DNA of 64,000 nucleotides from Acinetobacter chinensis (lineage in GTDB: Bacteria; Pseudomonadota; Gammaproteobacteria; Pseudomonadales; Moraxellaceae), in contig NZ_CP032134.1 in assembly GCF_002165375.2 (NCBI RefSeq), positions 2,666,001 to 2,730,000 on the forward strand, written 5' to 3'. Positions 55,044 to 64,000 of the stretch are shown in pieces. Within the stretch, counting starts at the first letter, position 1, and the number at the start of each line of letters is the position of its first letter. Both the position numbers and the translations under genes were made by a program. A model generated the notes under the pieces. It was not told where the DNA came from. It saw only the letters and a list, made by a program, of their open reading frames with translations, and did not search any database.

Positions 55044-55582
55044 GGTAATAAGCTCCGTACATCAACTGGCGTGCTTTCACGCTGCGCCTGACCTTTATCC
55101 TTCCCGTTGATTGCCATACCGGTCACACGGTAGAAGTTATAGTCTGGATATTTACCAGGTCCTGAAATGAGTAAGTTTTCTTTCTCATAAACCAGATCCT
55201 GACGCACGTATTCACCCAGCTCAAAGTCTGGTGTCATCTGAATTGCAGTTGTTGGACATGCTTCTTCACACATACCGCAGAAAATGCAGCGTGAGAAGTT
55301 GATACGGAAAAATTCCGGGTACCAGCGACCATCTTCTTTTTCAGCTTTCTGAAGTGAAATACAGCCAACCGGACATGCAACAGCACACAGGTTACAGGCT
55401 ACACAACGCTCTTCGCCATCAGGGTCACGCGTCAGCACAATACGACCACGGAAACGCGGCGGTACGATATCTTCGGCTTTCACTTCTGGATATAAAATGG
55501 TGTCACGTTTACGTGTCACGTGTGAGAAAACCATCCACAGTGAACGTACAATTGACCCAAATCCAGCTAGAAATTTAAACAT
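55040..55582 (-). CDS. nuoI: NADH-quinone oxidoreductase subunit I
   Basis: 180-residue peripheral-arm subunit carrying two [4Fe-4S] clusters (N6a, N6b) on the path to quinone. Two ferredoxin motifs are complete: Cys60, 63, 66, 70 and Cys99, 102, 105, 109. The amphipathic N-terminus anchors it to NuoH. It follows nuoH by 17 bases. Confidence 0.97.
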   Translation of the reverse strand: MFKFLAGFGSIVRSLWMVFSHVTRKRDTILYPEVKAEDIVPPRFRGRIVLTRDPDGEERCVACNLCAVACPVGCISLQKAEKEDGRWYPEFFRINFSRCIFCGMCEEACPTTAIQMTPDFELGEYVRQDLVYEKENLLISGPGKYPDYNFYRVTGMAINGKDKGQAQRESTPVDVRSLLP

Positions 55583-55599
55583 TATATTCTCCTGCTGTC

Positions 55600-56616
55600 T
55601 TAGGCCTGATTCATCAGAATCACAGCACCAGTTACCAGAAGGTTAACCAACGCCAATGGCAAGCAAATTTTCCAGCCGAAGTTCATTACCTGGTCATAAC
55701 GTGGACGCATTAAAGAACCACGGGCCAGGACAAACATCATTACAAAGAATGCTGTTTTGATAATGAACCAGAACGCTGCTGGAAGGAACGGAATTTCAAT
55801 ATTGAAAGGTGCTAACCAGCCACCAAAGAATAAGGTCACAATCAATGCAGAGATCAGAACAACGTTGACATATTCAGCAACGAAGAACATACCCCATTTC
55901 ATACCGCCATATTCCACATGGTAACCTTCTGCCAGCTCCTGTTCTGCTTCAGGCTGGTCAAATGGATGACGGTGAGTCACCGCAACACCTGCAACCACGA
56001 AGATCAGGAAACCTAAGAACTGAGGGATAACAAACCATACGTCTTTTTGTGCTTCCACGATTTCACGCATGTTGAATGAGCCTGCAATTGCAACCACACC
56101 CATCAGGGAAATACCCAGGAACACTTCATAAGAAATGGTTTGTGCTGCTGAACGCAGACCACCGAGCAAAGCATATTTGTTGTTTGAAGACCAGCCACCA
56201 AACAGTACCGCATACACTGCTATACCTGCCATTGCCATAAAGAACAGCAGACCGATACTCATGTCTGCCACACCCAGGTAAGGTGATACAGGAATAACCA
56301 TGAATGACAGTACCGCAGTTGCCATTGCAACTGCAGGTGCCAGACGGAAAGTCAGTTTGTCAGCAAATTTTGGTGTCCAGTCTTCCTTGAACATGATTTT
56401 CAGCATGTCGGCAACGATCTGGAACATACCACCTGGACCTACACGGTTAGGACCGTAACGGTCCTGCCATAAGCCCAGTAAACGGCGTTCAATAAAAGAC
56501 ATCAGTGCTGCAATCAATACAACGACGAGCAGAATCACAATCGCCTGAATGACTGAATAGGCAATCGGCCAGTTCTCAGCCCACAGCGGCGTTTGACGGA
56601 TTAATTCCTGATTCAT
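55600..56616 (-). CDS. nuoH: NADH-quinone oxidoreductase subunit H
   Basis: 338-residue membrane subunit with about eight helices, which forms part of the quinone pocket. Family blocks ERRLLGLWQDRYGPNRVGPG (about 43-62), MLKIMFKEDW and DQPEAEQELAEGYHVEYGG (the glutamate-rich loop, about 220-238) are intact. Three bases after nuoG. Confidence 0.97.
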   Translation of the reverse strand: MNQELIRQTPLWAENWPIAYSVIQAIVILLVVVLIAALMSFIERRLLGLWQDRYGPNRVGPGGMFQIVADMLKIMFKEDWTPKFADKLTFRLAPAVAMATAVLSFMVIPVSPYLGVADMSIGLLFFMAMAGIAVYAVLFGGWSSNNKYALLGGLRSAAQTISYEVFLGISLMGVVAIAGSFNMREIVEAQKDVWFVIPQFLGFLIFVVAGVAVTHRHPFDQPEAEQELAEGYHVEYGGMKWGMFFVAEYVNVVLISALIVTLFFGGWLAPFNIEIPFLPAAFWFIIKTAFFVMMFVLARGSLMRPRYDQVMNFGWKICLPLALVNLLVTGAVILMNQA

Positions 56617-56619
56617 GAA

Positions 56620-59301
56620 TTACACTCCTACCGCGACTGAAACAGGCTCAGCAAGAGATACCGTTGGTGCAAGACCAACCGGATAACCGATATAACCTGT
56701 AGGTAAATATTCAATCACCTGAACTGGAAGTACGACAGAAGTTTCACCAGCTTTCACTGTGATTTTCTGACCATCCTGTACATTCAGACGAGCTGCATCC
56801 TGTTCACCCACTGCAAATGCAGCAGTCGGAATACGTGATTCCATTGCTGGCGTTTTCACCGTGAATTCACCAGATGCAAAGATATGGTGCATCGGAACCA
56901 GACGGAAACTTTCAGCATTTACAGCAACAACCGATGGTGCAACATAGCTGCGTACCGGACGTTTAGGCAAACGGTCAAACAGACGGATACCTGAGTCGCC
57001 ACCTTTTAAGTGACCACCGACATTGTCCTGGAATTTGTTCCATGCCTGTGGTGAGTTCCATCCAGCAGACCATGCAAATGGTACAAGTGGAGATGGAGTC
57101 TGATTACCGACATAACCTTCCATAGAGAATGTTAATGCAGAATCCACGTCAACCGGCTGTTTAGGTTCATGAATGGACAATGGCGCACGCATTGATGTAC
57201 GACCTGAGTAACGACGTGGTTCACGTGCCACTTTCAGACCATGTACACGGAAGCCTGCATCTGGTGCAACATCCTGGATTGCCTGAAGTGCAGGTACATT
57301 TTTCACAACTGACTCAATGACATCATCAAGCAGTGTCCATGAAATTGCTTTACCTGCAAGACCTGTTTCCAGTGCATGCAGCCAGCGCCATGATTCTTTG
57401 ATCGCCAGTTCCGGTTTGTAATACGACGGATCATAAACCTGGTAGAAACGCTGAGCACGTCCTTCCTGGCTGACCACAGTACCGTCACCTTCAGCAAAGC
57501 TTGCAGCAGAAAGAACCACTGATGCTTTTTTCACAGTTTCAGTTTCAGAGTGATCCAGTACGATAACATCTTTCGCTTTGGCAAACGCAGCATTGACCTG
57601 AGCAGCAGGTAAACGGCGGTACAGATCATTTTCAACCACAACAATGGCATCATAATCCTGAGCAAAAACCTGCTCCAGGCTTTGACCGCCAAAGATTGCC
57701 AGACCCATAGAGTTCACTTCTGGAACAGTCAGTGTCAGACCTGCATTCCCAAGATTCTGTGCAACCTGTGCAGCAGCTTCCATGATGGATGCATCCTGTA
57801 AACTTGTTCCTGAAATGATCAGTGGTTTTTTCGCAGCTTTTAAAGTATCGGCAATGGTTTGTGCAAATGCTTTCGCATCATCATCCAGACCAAGAATCGC
57901 TTCACCTTTCACACCAGCGGCAACCGCAAAACCTAAACGCGCGATGTCGTTTGGAGAAGCAACAACTTCACCCTCAGCAACATCAGCTAAACGTGTCTGC
58001 GTAGCTGCCAAAATGTAAATCGGTGATTTTGCATCCTGAGCAATACGCTGTAACGGTTCAGCAAGCCAGTCCTGAGTACGGCGTTCCGCAGCCATTTCTT
58101 TGGCTTTGTTTTTCGCAGCCTGACGGACGGACAGTGCCATACGTGGAGCAGTCTGAGTTAAGTCTTCACCTAAAATCAGTACAGCATCGTAGCTTTCGAT
58201 TTCACGCATTGTTGGGTTATAAACACCCTCTGTCTGCATGATCGACGCTGCAAGCTCAACCAGGTTCTGCTCTTTCTGAGACATACCTGTTGAGAAGTTT
58301 TCCTGACCCACTAATTCACGAAGCGCGAAGTTGGATTCAAGTGATGCACGTGGAGAGCCGATACCTAAGACTTTTTTGCCCTGGATATTTGCAATCACAG
58401 TATCTAAAGCTGTATCTACAGAAACTGTTTCAACGTTTGCACCTGTACGGAACTGTGGCTGACGCGGACGGTCTGCACGGTTCACATAACCTGTACCAAA
58501 ACGGCCTTTATCACACAGGAAGTACTGGTTTACATCGCCATTGAAACGGTTTTCAACACGGCGTAATTCACCATAACGCTCGCCCGGAGAGATGTTACAG
58601 CCTGAAGAACAGCCCTGGCATACGCTTGGCGCATACTGCATGTCCCACTTACGGTTATAACGCTCTGAGTGAGTTTTGTCGGTAAATACACCCGTTGGGC
58701 ATACTTCTGTCAGGTTACCGGAGAATTCAGACTCTAAAGTACCTGATTCAGGACGACCGAAGTAAACACGTGATGCGTTTGCATAAACACCAAAGTCTGT
58801 ACCACCGGCATAGTCTTTGTAATAACGCACACAACGGTAGCAGGCAATACAGCGGTTCATTTCATGAGAAATAAATGAGCCCAGCTCCTGGTTATAGTGC
58901 GTACGTTTGGTAAAACGGTAGCGACGACGGTCATGCTGAGTCATGACAGTCATATCCTGTAAATGACAGTGACCACCCTCTTCACAGACTGGACAGTCGT
59001 GTGGGTGATTCGTCATCAGGAATTCAACAATCGAAGCACGAAAATCTTTTGCTTCTTTGTCTTCAATAGAAATGTAGGTATTGTCCGCAGCTGGCGTCAT
59101 ACATGACATTACTAAGCGACCACGCGTATCTTCTGGATTTGCGTACTGAGTAACGGCACATTGACGGCAAGAGCCGACAGAACCTAAGGATGGATGCCAA
59201 CAAAAGTACGGAATATCAATACCCAGACTTAAACATGCTTGCAGCAGGTTTTCCGAGCCATTGACTTCGTACGATTTGCCATCGACATGAATTGTAGCCA
59301 T
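56620..59301 (-). CDS. nuoG: NADH-quinone oxidoreductase subunit G
   Basis: 893-residue peripheral-arm subunit. N-terminal [2Fe-2S] N1b ligands are Cys34, 45, 48 and 67. The N5 cluster is in HDCPVCEEGGHC (His101 with Cys103, 106 and 112), and N4 in Cys151, 154, 157 and 201. The extra N7 motif CxxCxxxC plus Cys263 (Cys228, 231, 235, 263), kept in E. coli but lost in many bacteria, is present. The rest is a molybdopterin-oxidoreductase-like domain that does not bind Mo in this subunit. It ends three bases before nuoH starts. Confidence 0.97.
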   Translation of the reverse strand: MATIHVDGKSYEVNGSENLLQACLSLGIDIPYFCWHPSLGSVGSCRQCAVTQYANPEDTRGRLVMSCMTPAADNTYISIEDKEAKDFRASIVEFLMTNHPHDCPVCEEGGHCHLQDMTVMTQHDRRRYRFTKRTHYNQELGSFISHEMNRCIACYRCVRYYKDYAGGTDFGVYANASRVYFGRPESGTLESEFSGNLTEVCPTGVFTDKTHSERYNRKWDMQYAPSVCQGCSSGCNISPGERYGELRRVENRFNGDVNQYFLCDKGRFGTGYVNRADRPRQPQFRTGANVETVSVDTALDTVIANIQGKKVLGIGSPRASLESNFALRELVGQENFSTGMSQKEQNLVELAASIMQTEGVYNPTMREIESYDAVLILGEDLTQTAPRMALSVRQAAKNKAKEMAAERRTQDWLAEPLQRIAQDAKSPIYILAATQTRLADVAEGEVVASPNDIARLGFAVAAGVKGEAILGLDDDAKAFAQTIADTLKAAKKPLIISGTSLQDASIMEAAAQVAQNLGNAGLTLTVPEVNSMGLAIFGGQSLEQVFAQDYDAIVVVENDLYRRLPAAQVNAAFAKAKDVIVLDHSETETVKKASVVLSAASFAEGDGTVVSQEGRAQRFYQVYDPSYYKPELAIKESWRWLHALETGLAGKAISWTLLDDVIESVVKNVPALQAIQDVAPDAGFRVHGLKVAREPRRYSGRTSMRAPLSIHEPKQPVDVDSALTFSMEGYVGNQTPSPLVPFAWSAGWNSPQAWNKFQDNVGGHLKGGDSGIRLFDRLPKRPVRSYVAPSVVAVNAESFRLVPMHHIFASGEFTVKTPAMESRIPTAAFAVGEQDAARLNVQDGQKITVKAGETSVVLPVQVIEYLPTGYIGYPVGLAPTVSLAEPVSVAVGV

Positions 59302-59312
59302 AGTCGAATTCC

Positions 59313-60644
59313 TTAAGCTTGTTCTGTGTTGCTGGCTTGAGCAAGCGGGCTTTTCGCCACTTTTGCTTCAAACTCGCCACGGAAATGTTTGAGTGCGCCC
59401 ATAAGCGGTTCCATTGCACCAGGTGCGTGGGCACAGAAAGTCTTACCGATCCATAATTTACGGGTCAATTCCTGTAAATGATCAATATCTTCCTGCTTAC
59501 CTTCGCCATTTTCCAGTGCTTTCAATGCTTTAACCGCCCACGGCAAACCATCACGGCAAGGCGTACAGAAACCACATGACTCACGTGCAAAGAATTCTTC
59601 CAGGTTACGTGTCGCAGACACCATACACTGAGTTTCATCCACAACCATCAACAGACATGTGCCCAGACGTGAACCTGCTTTCATGATGCTTTCCGCATCC
59701 ATTGGCAGATCAATATGTTCAGCAGCCAGGAAGTCTGTAGATGCTCCACCCGGTAACCATGCTTTGAGCTTCAGACCATCACGCATACCGCCTGCATGGT
59801 CTTCAATCACTTCACGTGCAGTCGTACCAAATGGAAGTTCCCATAAACCAGGGAATTTCACTTTACCTGAAGCACCATAAATTTTTGTGCCTGGATCTTT
59901 CGATTTACCCGCAGATAAATTGATATACCACTCAGGACCACGCAACATGATTGCTGGCAGGTTGTTGTACGTCTCTACGTTGTTGACAATCGTAGGACGA
60001 CCCCATGCACCGGCAACCTGTGGAAATGGCGGCTTTGTACGAGGGTTCGCACGGCGACCTTCAAGCGAGTTAATCAATGCGGTTTCTTCACCACAGATAT
60101 AACGGCCTGCACCCGTGTGTACATGCATCTCGAAGTTCCAGCCAGTTCCCAGGATGTTTTCACCCAGATAACCTTTGGCACGGATCTGCTCAAGTGCTTC
60201 ATTTAAGTAGCCAGCAGCTTCTACATACTCACCACGGATAAAGATATAACCATGTGTTGCTTCAAGGGTATAACCTGCAATCAGCATCCCTTCGATCAGC
60301 TGATGAGGAAGTTTTTCCATCAACAGACGGTCTTTGAAAGTTCCTGGTTCCATCTCATCGGCATTACAGATCAGGTAACGTGGACCACCATCATTCGGTG
60401 CCATCAGTGACCATTTAATCCCTGCCGGGAAACCTGCACCACCACGACCTTTTACAGTCGCAGCCTTAATGACTTCAAGCACATCTTTAGGTGGCATAGT
60501 CAGTGCTTTTTTAAAGCCTTCATAGCCCTCAAGTGCTTCATAATCATCAGCAAGACGAACATGTTCCTGCTTACTCAGACGCCATGTCAGCGGATGAGTT
60601 TCCGGATTACCATCGCCATAAATCGGTTTTGGTTCAGTATTCAT
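59313..60644 (-). CDS. nuoF: NADH-quinone oxidoreductase subunit F
   Basis: 443-residue subunit holding FMN, the NADH site and the N3 [4Fe-4S] cluster. NADH-binding GRGGAGFPAG is at about 66-75, the FMN region GAGRYICGEETAL at about 178-190, and N3 ligands are Cys357, Cys360, Cys363 and Cys404. Its start overlaps the nuoE stop by four bases (ATGA). Confidence 0.97.
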   Translation of the reverse strand: MNTEPKPIYGDGNPETHPLTWRLSKQEHVRLADDYEALEGYEGFKKALTMPPKDVLEVIKAATVKGRGGAGFPAGIKWSLMAPNDGGPRYLICNADEMEPGTFKDRLLMEKLPHQLIEGMLIAGYTLEATHGYIFIRGEYVEAAGYLNEALEQIRAKGYLGENILGTGWNFEMHVHTGAGRYICGEETALINSLEGRRANPRTKPPFPQVAGAWGRPTIVNNVETYNNLPAIMLRGPEWYINLSAGKSKDPGTKIYGASGKVKFPGLWELPFGTTAREVIEDHAGGMRDGLKLKAWLPGGASTDFLAAEHIDLPMDAESIMKAGSRLGTCLLMVVDETQCMVSATRNLEEFFARESCGFCTPCRDGLPWAVKALKALENGEGKQEDIDHLQELTRKLWIGKTFCAHAPGAMEPLMGALKHFRGEFEAKVAKSPLAQASNTEQA

Positions 60645-61150
60645 ACATACTTCTCCAATAACTGTTTAACCGAAGTCACTTCAACCAGTCCGTGAGTGTC
60701 TTCATCAATCATTAACGTTGGACCTTTGTCACAGTTACCCAGACAGCAGATTGGCAACAGTGTGAAACGCCCATCAGCAGTCGTCTGACCGAACTGGATA
60801 CCCAGTTCACGCTGGAACGCTTCAGCTAATGTTTCCGCACCCATCAGGAAGCAGGCAATCGAATCACATAATAAAATTACATGACGACCTACCGGCTGAC
60901 GGTAAATACGGTTATAGAATGTCGCAACGCCTTCAAGATCAGCAACACTCATACTTAAAAGCTGAGCAATTGCATTCATCTGAGCATCATCCACCCAACC
61001 ATTACGGCGTTGTACGCATTTCAGCGCATCCAGACATGCTGCACGTGGGTACGGATAGTGCTCAATGTGATGTTCGATATCGTGAATTTCGTCCGCAGTC
61101 AAAATTCCTTCAACGTTCACACGTGGCTTTTTATCAGTCAAAATCATCAT
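60641..61150 (-). CDS. nuoE: NADH-quinone oxidoreductase subunit E
   Basis: 169-residue thioredoxin-like subunit with the N1a [2Fe-2S] cluster. Ligands Cys95, Cys100, Cys136 and Cys140 show the C-x4-C and C-x3-C spacing of the family. It begins with two consecutive Met codons after AAGGGG. It is coupled to nuoF by a four-base overlap. Confidence 0.96.
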   Translation of the reverse strand: MMILTDKKPRVNVEGILTADEIHDIEHHIEHYPYPRAACLDALKCVQRRNGWVDDAQMNAIAQLLSMSVADLEGVATFYNRIYRQPVGRHVILLCDSIACFLMGAETLAEAFQRELGIQFGQTTADGRFTLLPICCLGNCDKGPTLMIDEDTHGLVEVTSVKQLLEKYV

Positions 61151-61162
61151 AATGCGTACCCC

Positions 61163-62950
61163 TTAGCGATCCACGTCAGCCATAACGACGTCAATTGTCG
61201 CTAAATAAATGATCAAGTCAGACATTAAGCTGCCATTAATCACAGCAGGCATTTGCTGTAAATGCGTGAATGTCGGTGTACGGATACGGGTACGGTAACT
61301 CATGGTTGACTTATCAGAAGTCAGATAGTAGTTCGACGCACCTTTCACCACTTCTGCCATCACAGACGCTTCACCCGCAGGCATGACAGGACCCCATGAC
61401 ACGCTCAGGAAGTGCGTGATCAGAGTTTCAATATCCTGCAGAGTTTTGTCTTTAGGTGGTGGAACAGCCAGTGGATGATCCGCTTTGTAAGCACCAGACG
61501 GCATGTTGTCCAGACACTGTTTAATGATCTTTAAGGATTCATTAATTTCATGGAAATGCACCATCACACGTGCATAAGCATCGCCTTCATACTCAAGCGG
61601 CACTTCGAAATCATAGTTTTCGTAGCCACTGTATGGACGGTATTTACGTACGTCGAAGTCAATACCAGTTGCACGCAGACCTGTACCTGTCACACCCCAT
61701 GCGAGTGCCGACTTGGCATCATACTGAGCAACATTACGGGTACGACCAACAAACACTGAGTTTTTCAGTGCCGCAGTGTAGTACTCGTTCATACGCTTCG
61801 GCATCCACTCAAGGATTTCACGAATCAGATGCTGCCAGTTATTCGGCAGGTCATGCGCAGTACCACCGATACGGAACCATGCTGGGTGCATACGGTAGCC
61901 TGTGATCGCTTCAATCGCGTCATAGATTTTCTGACGGTCAGCGAACATATAGAATACAGGCGTCATACCGCCGGCATCCTGAATCGCAGTACCAATAAAC
62001 AGCAGGTGGTTATTGATACGGAACAGTTCAGACATCATTACACGGATACATTGTGCGCGGTCAGGAACAGTGATTCCCGCCATTTGCTCCACACCCAGTA
62101 CATAAGGCATGTTCTGTGCACAACCACCTAAGTAGTCAACACGGTCTGTATACGGAATGAATGAATGCCATGTCTGACGTTCAGCCATCTTTTCCACACC
62201 ACGGTGGTGATAACCGATATCAGGTACACAGTCTTTCACTTCTTCACCGTCCAGCTGCAGGATGACACGGAAAGCCCCGTGCGCAGATGGATGGTTAGGA
62301 CCTAAGTTCAGGAACATGAAGTCTTCGTCATCATTCCCACGCGACATCCCCCAGTCTTCAGGTACAAAACGCAGGTGTTCCTGCTCGTAGTCCTGTTTTG
62401 CCTGGTTCTGCATATACGGCGTATATTCGGTCGCACGTGCAGAATATTCTTTACGCAGTGGATGACCTTCCCAGTATGTCGGCAGCAAAATACGACGGAG
62501 CATTGGATGCCCTTCGAAATTAATCCCGAACATATCGTAGGCTTCACGCTCGTACCAGTTGGCATTTGGCCAGATATTGGTTGCTGTTGGAATGTTGAGA
62601 TCGCTCTCACTCAATGCAACCTTGATACGGATATCACAGTTGCGTTCCAGGGAAAGCAAGTGATAGAACACAGTAAAATCAGACGCAGGCAGACCATCAC
62701 GGTGGGTACGTAAACGCTCATCCACCGCAGACAGGTCAAACAGCATCACGTAAGGACGTGACACTGTACGTAGGAACATTAAAACTTCCTGTACGCGTGC
62801 GCGCTCTACCCAGACTGTTGGAAAGTCTTCAAAAGTCTTTTGCACATAGAAGTTCTCACCAAATCTGGTTTTGAGATCCTCTACGATCGCAAATGCTGGG
62901 CGTGAATCAACAGGCGTTGATTCTGGCATAGCAATGTCAGTTTCAGCCAT
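61163..62950 (-). CDS. nuoCD: NADH-quinone oxidoreductase fused subunit CD
   Basis: 595-residue fusion of the NuoC (30 kDa) and NuoD (49 kDa) subunits, the arrangement of enteric and pseudomonad complex I. The NuoC part covers about 1-185 with WYEREAYDMFGINFEGHP (about 131-148). The NuoD part covers about 210-595, opening with LNLGPNHPSAHGAFRVIL and containing YHHRGVEKMAE, the quinone-pocket region. It ends 12 bases before nuoE. A small CACCC / GGGTG hairpin (63001-63014) sits in the 86-base gap to nuoB. Confidence 0.97.
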   Translation of the reverse strand: MAETDIAMPESTPVDSRPAFAIVEDLKTRFGENFYVQKTFEDFPTVWVERARVQEVLMFLRTVSRPYVMLFDLSAVDERLRTHRDGLPASDFTVFYHLLSLERNCDIRIKVALSESDLNIPTATNIWPNANWYEREAYDMFGINFEGHPMLRRILLPTYWEGHPLRKEYSARATEYTPYMQNQAKQDYEQEHLRFVPEDWGMSRGNDDEDFMFLNLGPNHPSAHGAFRVILQLDGEEVKDCVPDIGYHHRGVEKMAERQTWHSFIPYTDRVDYLGGCAQNMPYVLGVEQMAGITVPDRAQCIRVMMSELFRINNHLLFIGTAIQDAGGMTPVFYMFADRQKIYDAIEAITGYRMHPAWFRIGGTAHDLPNNWQHLIREILEWMPKRMNEYYTAALKNSVFVGRTRNVAQYDAKSALAWGVTGTGLRATGIDFDVRKYRPYSGYENYDFEVPLEYEGDAYARVMVHFHEINESLKIIKQCLDNMPSGAYKADHPLAVPPPKDKTLQDIETLITHFLSVSWGPVMPAGEASVMAEVVKGASNYYLTSDKSTMSYRTRIRTPTFTHLQQMPAVINGSLMSDLIIYLATIDVVMADVDR

Positions 62951-63036
62951 TGGCTTGGCTTCCTATTTAATACAAATTTATTCAACCTAAACGACAATTA
63001 CACCCAACCGGGTGCATCAAACATTTATCGTCTAAA

Positions 63037-63714
63037 TTATTTAATTTCATCCATAGAGCGCAGATTTTTCACAGCAATACGCTGTGCATTCTTACGGTCA
63101 CGTTCTGGCTGCATCTTTGGCTTATACACTGGCTTAAGATCATCACCAATTACCGCTGAAAGTGGGCGGCGCTCAAGTTGAATCTGGTCCTGCAACAGCA
63201 TCAATGCCTGGATCAATGCTTCTGGACGTGGTGGGCAGCCTGGGATGTACACATCGACAGGAATAATTTTATCCACACCCTGTACCACAGAATAAATATC
63301 GTACATACCGCCAGAGTTTGCACATGCACCCATGGAAATAACCCATTTAGGCTCAAGCATCTGCTCATAAAGGCGTTGAATTACAGGTGCCATTTTTACA
63401 AAGCAGGTTCCTGCAACAATCATTAAGTCTGCCTGACGCGGTGAAGCACGGATAACCTCGGCACCAAAACGTGAAAGGTCATGCACGCCTGTCAGTGTCG
63501 TTGCATACTCTACGTAACAGCAGGAAGTACCAAAGTTGAACGGCCATACTGAGTTCTTACGACCCCAGTTTACTGCTGTATGTGCCAGATCCTCAAGACG
63601 GGTCATGAACACATTTTTATTCACTTCTTCTTCAAGCGGATCTGTAACGATCTGACGCTCCTGAAGTGGATATTGATCAGCATCCGGATTCGCACGGGTC
63701 AATGTATATTTCAT
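63037..63714 (-). CDS. nuoB: NADH-quinone oxidoreductase subunit B
   Basis: 225-residue subunit carrying the terminal N2 [4Fe-4S] cluster that reduces quinone. All four ligands are present: tandem Cys65-Cys66 (GTSCCYVEYA), Cys131 (MGACANSGG) and Cys160 (YIPGCPPRPE). It has a somewhat long charged C-terminal tail. It begins seven bases after nuoA. Confidence 0.97.
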   Translation of the reverse strand: MKYTLTRANPDADQYPLQERQIVTDPLEEEVNKNVFMTRLEDLAHTAVNWGRKNSVWPFNFGTSCCYVEYATTLTGVHDLSRFGAEVIRASPRQADLMIVAGTCFVKMAPVIQRLYEQMLEPKWVISMGACANSGGMYDIYSVVQGVDKIIPVDVYIPGCPPRPEALIQALMLLQDQIQLERRPLSAVIGDDLKPVYKPKMQPERDRKNAQRIAVKNLRSMDEIK

Positions 63715-63721
63715 TCCCGGG

Positions 63722-64000
63722 TTACTCCTTTACAGATGATGCAGTCGGTGAAGATTTCACACGACCAGATGATTGAGCCGGAATCTGCCCTGTAGGGTCA
63801 GTCACCAGTTCTTCAATTGAGTTAAAGCGGGTAATTTCTGCAAGGTCCATACCTGGTGAACCTACTTTAGGTTTAATCCCTGCTGCTTTACGCTTATCTG
63901 AAGGCGCCCAGTTCAGTGCACCAGTAGAAAGTTCGTAAATCAAACCAACGAGTAAAACTAAAATAAACACAGCCGCAGTTGCAAAGCCCACCCAGCCTAC
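63722..64000 (-). CDS. nuoA: NADH-quinone oxidoreductase subunit A, 5' end missing
   Basis: The last 92 codons of nuoA. The frame runs open through the right edge (the edge codons give VGWVGFATAAV), so the start and the operon promoter lie outside. The visible part is the third membrane helix (AVFILVLLVGLIYEL), then GALNWAPSDKR and an unusually long polar tail of about 60 residues with Ser/Pro/Lys at the end (SSGRVKSSPTASSVKE). Confidence 0.93.
   Translation of the reverse strand, partial: VGWVGFATAAVFILVLLVGLIYELSTGALNWAPSDKRKAAGIKPKVGSPGMDLAEITRFNSIEELVTDPTGQIPAQSSGRVKSSPTASSVKE

Noticed and set aside
49210..64000. Possible frameshift or pseudogene in the nuo operon
   Set aside because: All subunits have full length and intact cluster ligands; the short overlaps are normal translational coupling.
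1..64000. CRISPR array, tRNA, rRNA, prophage or insertion sequence
   Set aside because: No regularly spaced repeats, cloverleaf with CCA end, rRNA-like stretch, integrase or transposase was found on either strand by reading; a dedicated tRNA or IS scan was not possible.

Overview
The window reads as chromosomal core genome of a gammaproteobacterium of the Moraxellaceae, most probably an Acinetobacter. The grounds are a pilG-pilH-pilI-pilJ-chpA twitching-motility cluster without the pilK and chpB genes known from Pseudomonas, a complete Nuo operon with fused nuoCD, a proS/dcd/mrp/metG housekeeping set, and overall base composition. No rRNA, tRNA, CRISPR array, prophage or insertion sequence was seen. 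The species cannot be fixed by eye.

Layout. 1-985 is the 3' part of dapE. 1088-9772 (minus) is the Pil-Chp chemosensory operon: two response regulators, CheW-like PilI, the MCP PilJ, the giant hybrid kinase ChpA and a second CheW-like protein. 10078-15017 (plus) holds a small periplasmic protein and an RND efflux adaptor/permease pair; proS follows. 16888-23244 (minus) is a four-gene cluster of secreted proteins that share one N-terminal motif. 23495-29874 carries dcd, a LysE-type exporter, a DUF2062 membrane protein, two Lys/Ala-rich helical proteins, mrp, small secreted proteins and an ABM monooxygenase.

29968-35994 looks different from its surroundings. It contains metG flanked by two unrelated proteins that each show an R-x4-H HEPN-type motif (one is a strongly A+T-rich DUF3644-like gene), then a secreted metallo-beta-lactamase-fold hydrolase resembling methyl parathion hydrolase, and a small membrane-protein gene split by an in-frame TGA. 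This is the most likely accessory segment and the best place to look for something new, notably a HEPN ribonuclease or defence function.

36035-47980 holds a second LysE-type exporter, a small lipoprotein, a TetR-MFS-HlyD efflux operon with a clear inverted-repeat operator, a PLP deaminase/desulfhydrase, a YhiN-type flavoprotein, a TM-repeat mechanosensitive-type channel, two small proteins too short for routine gene calling, and a divergent fpr/LysR pair like fpr-finR of pseudomonads. 48070-49086 has a cold-shock-domain protein and upp. 49210-64000 (minus) is the respiratory complex I operon from nuoN back to the 3' end of nuoA, tightly packed with several 1-4 base overlaps.
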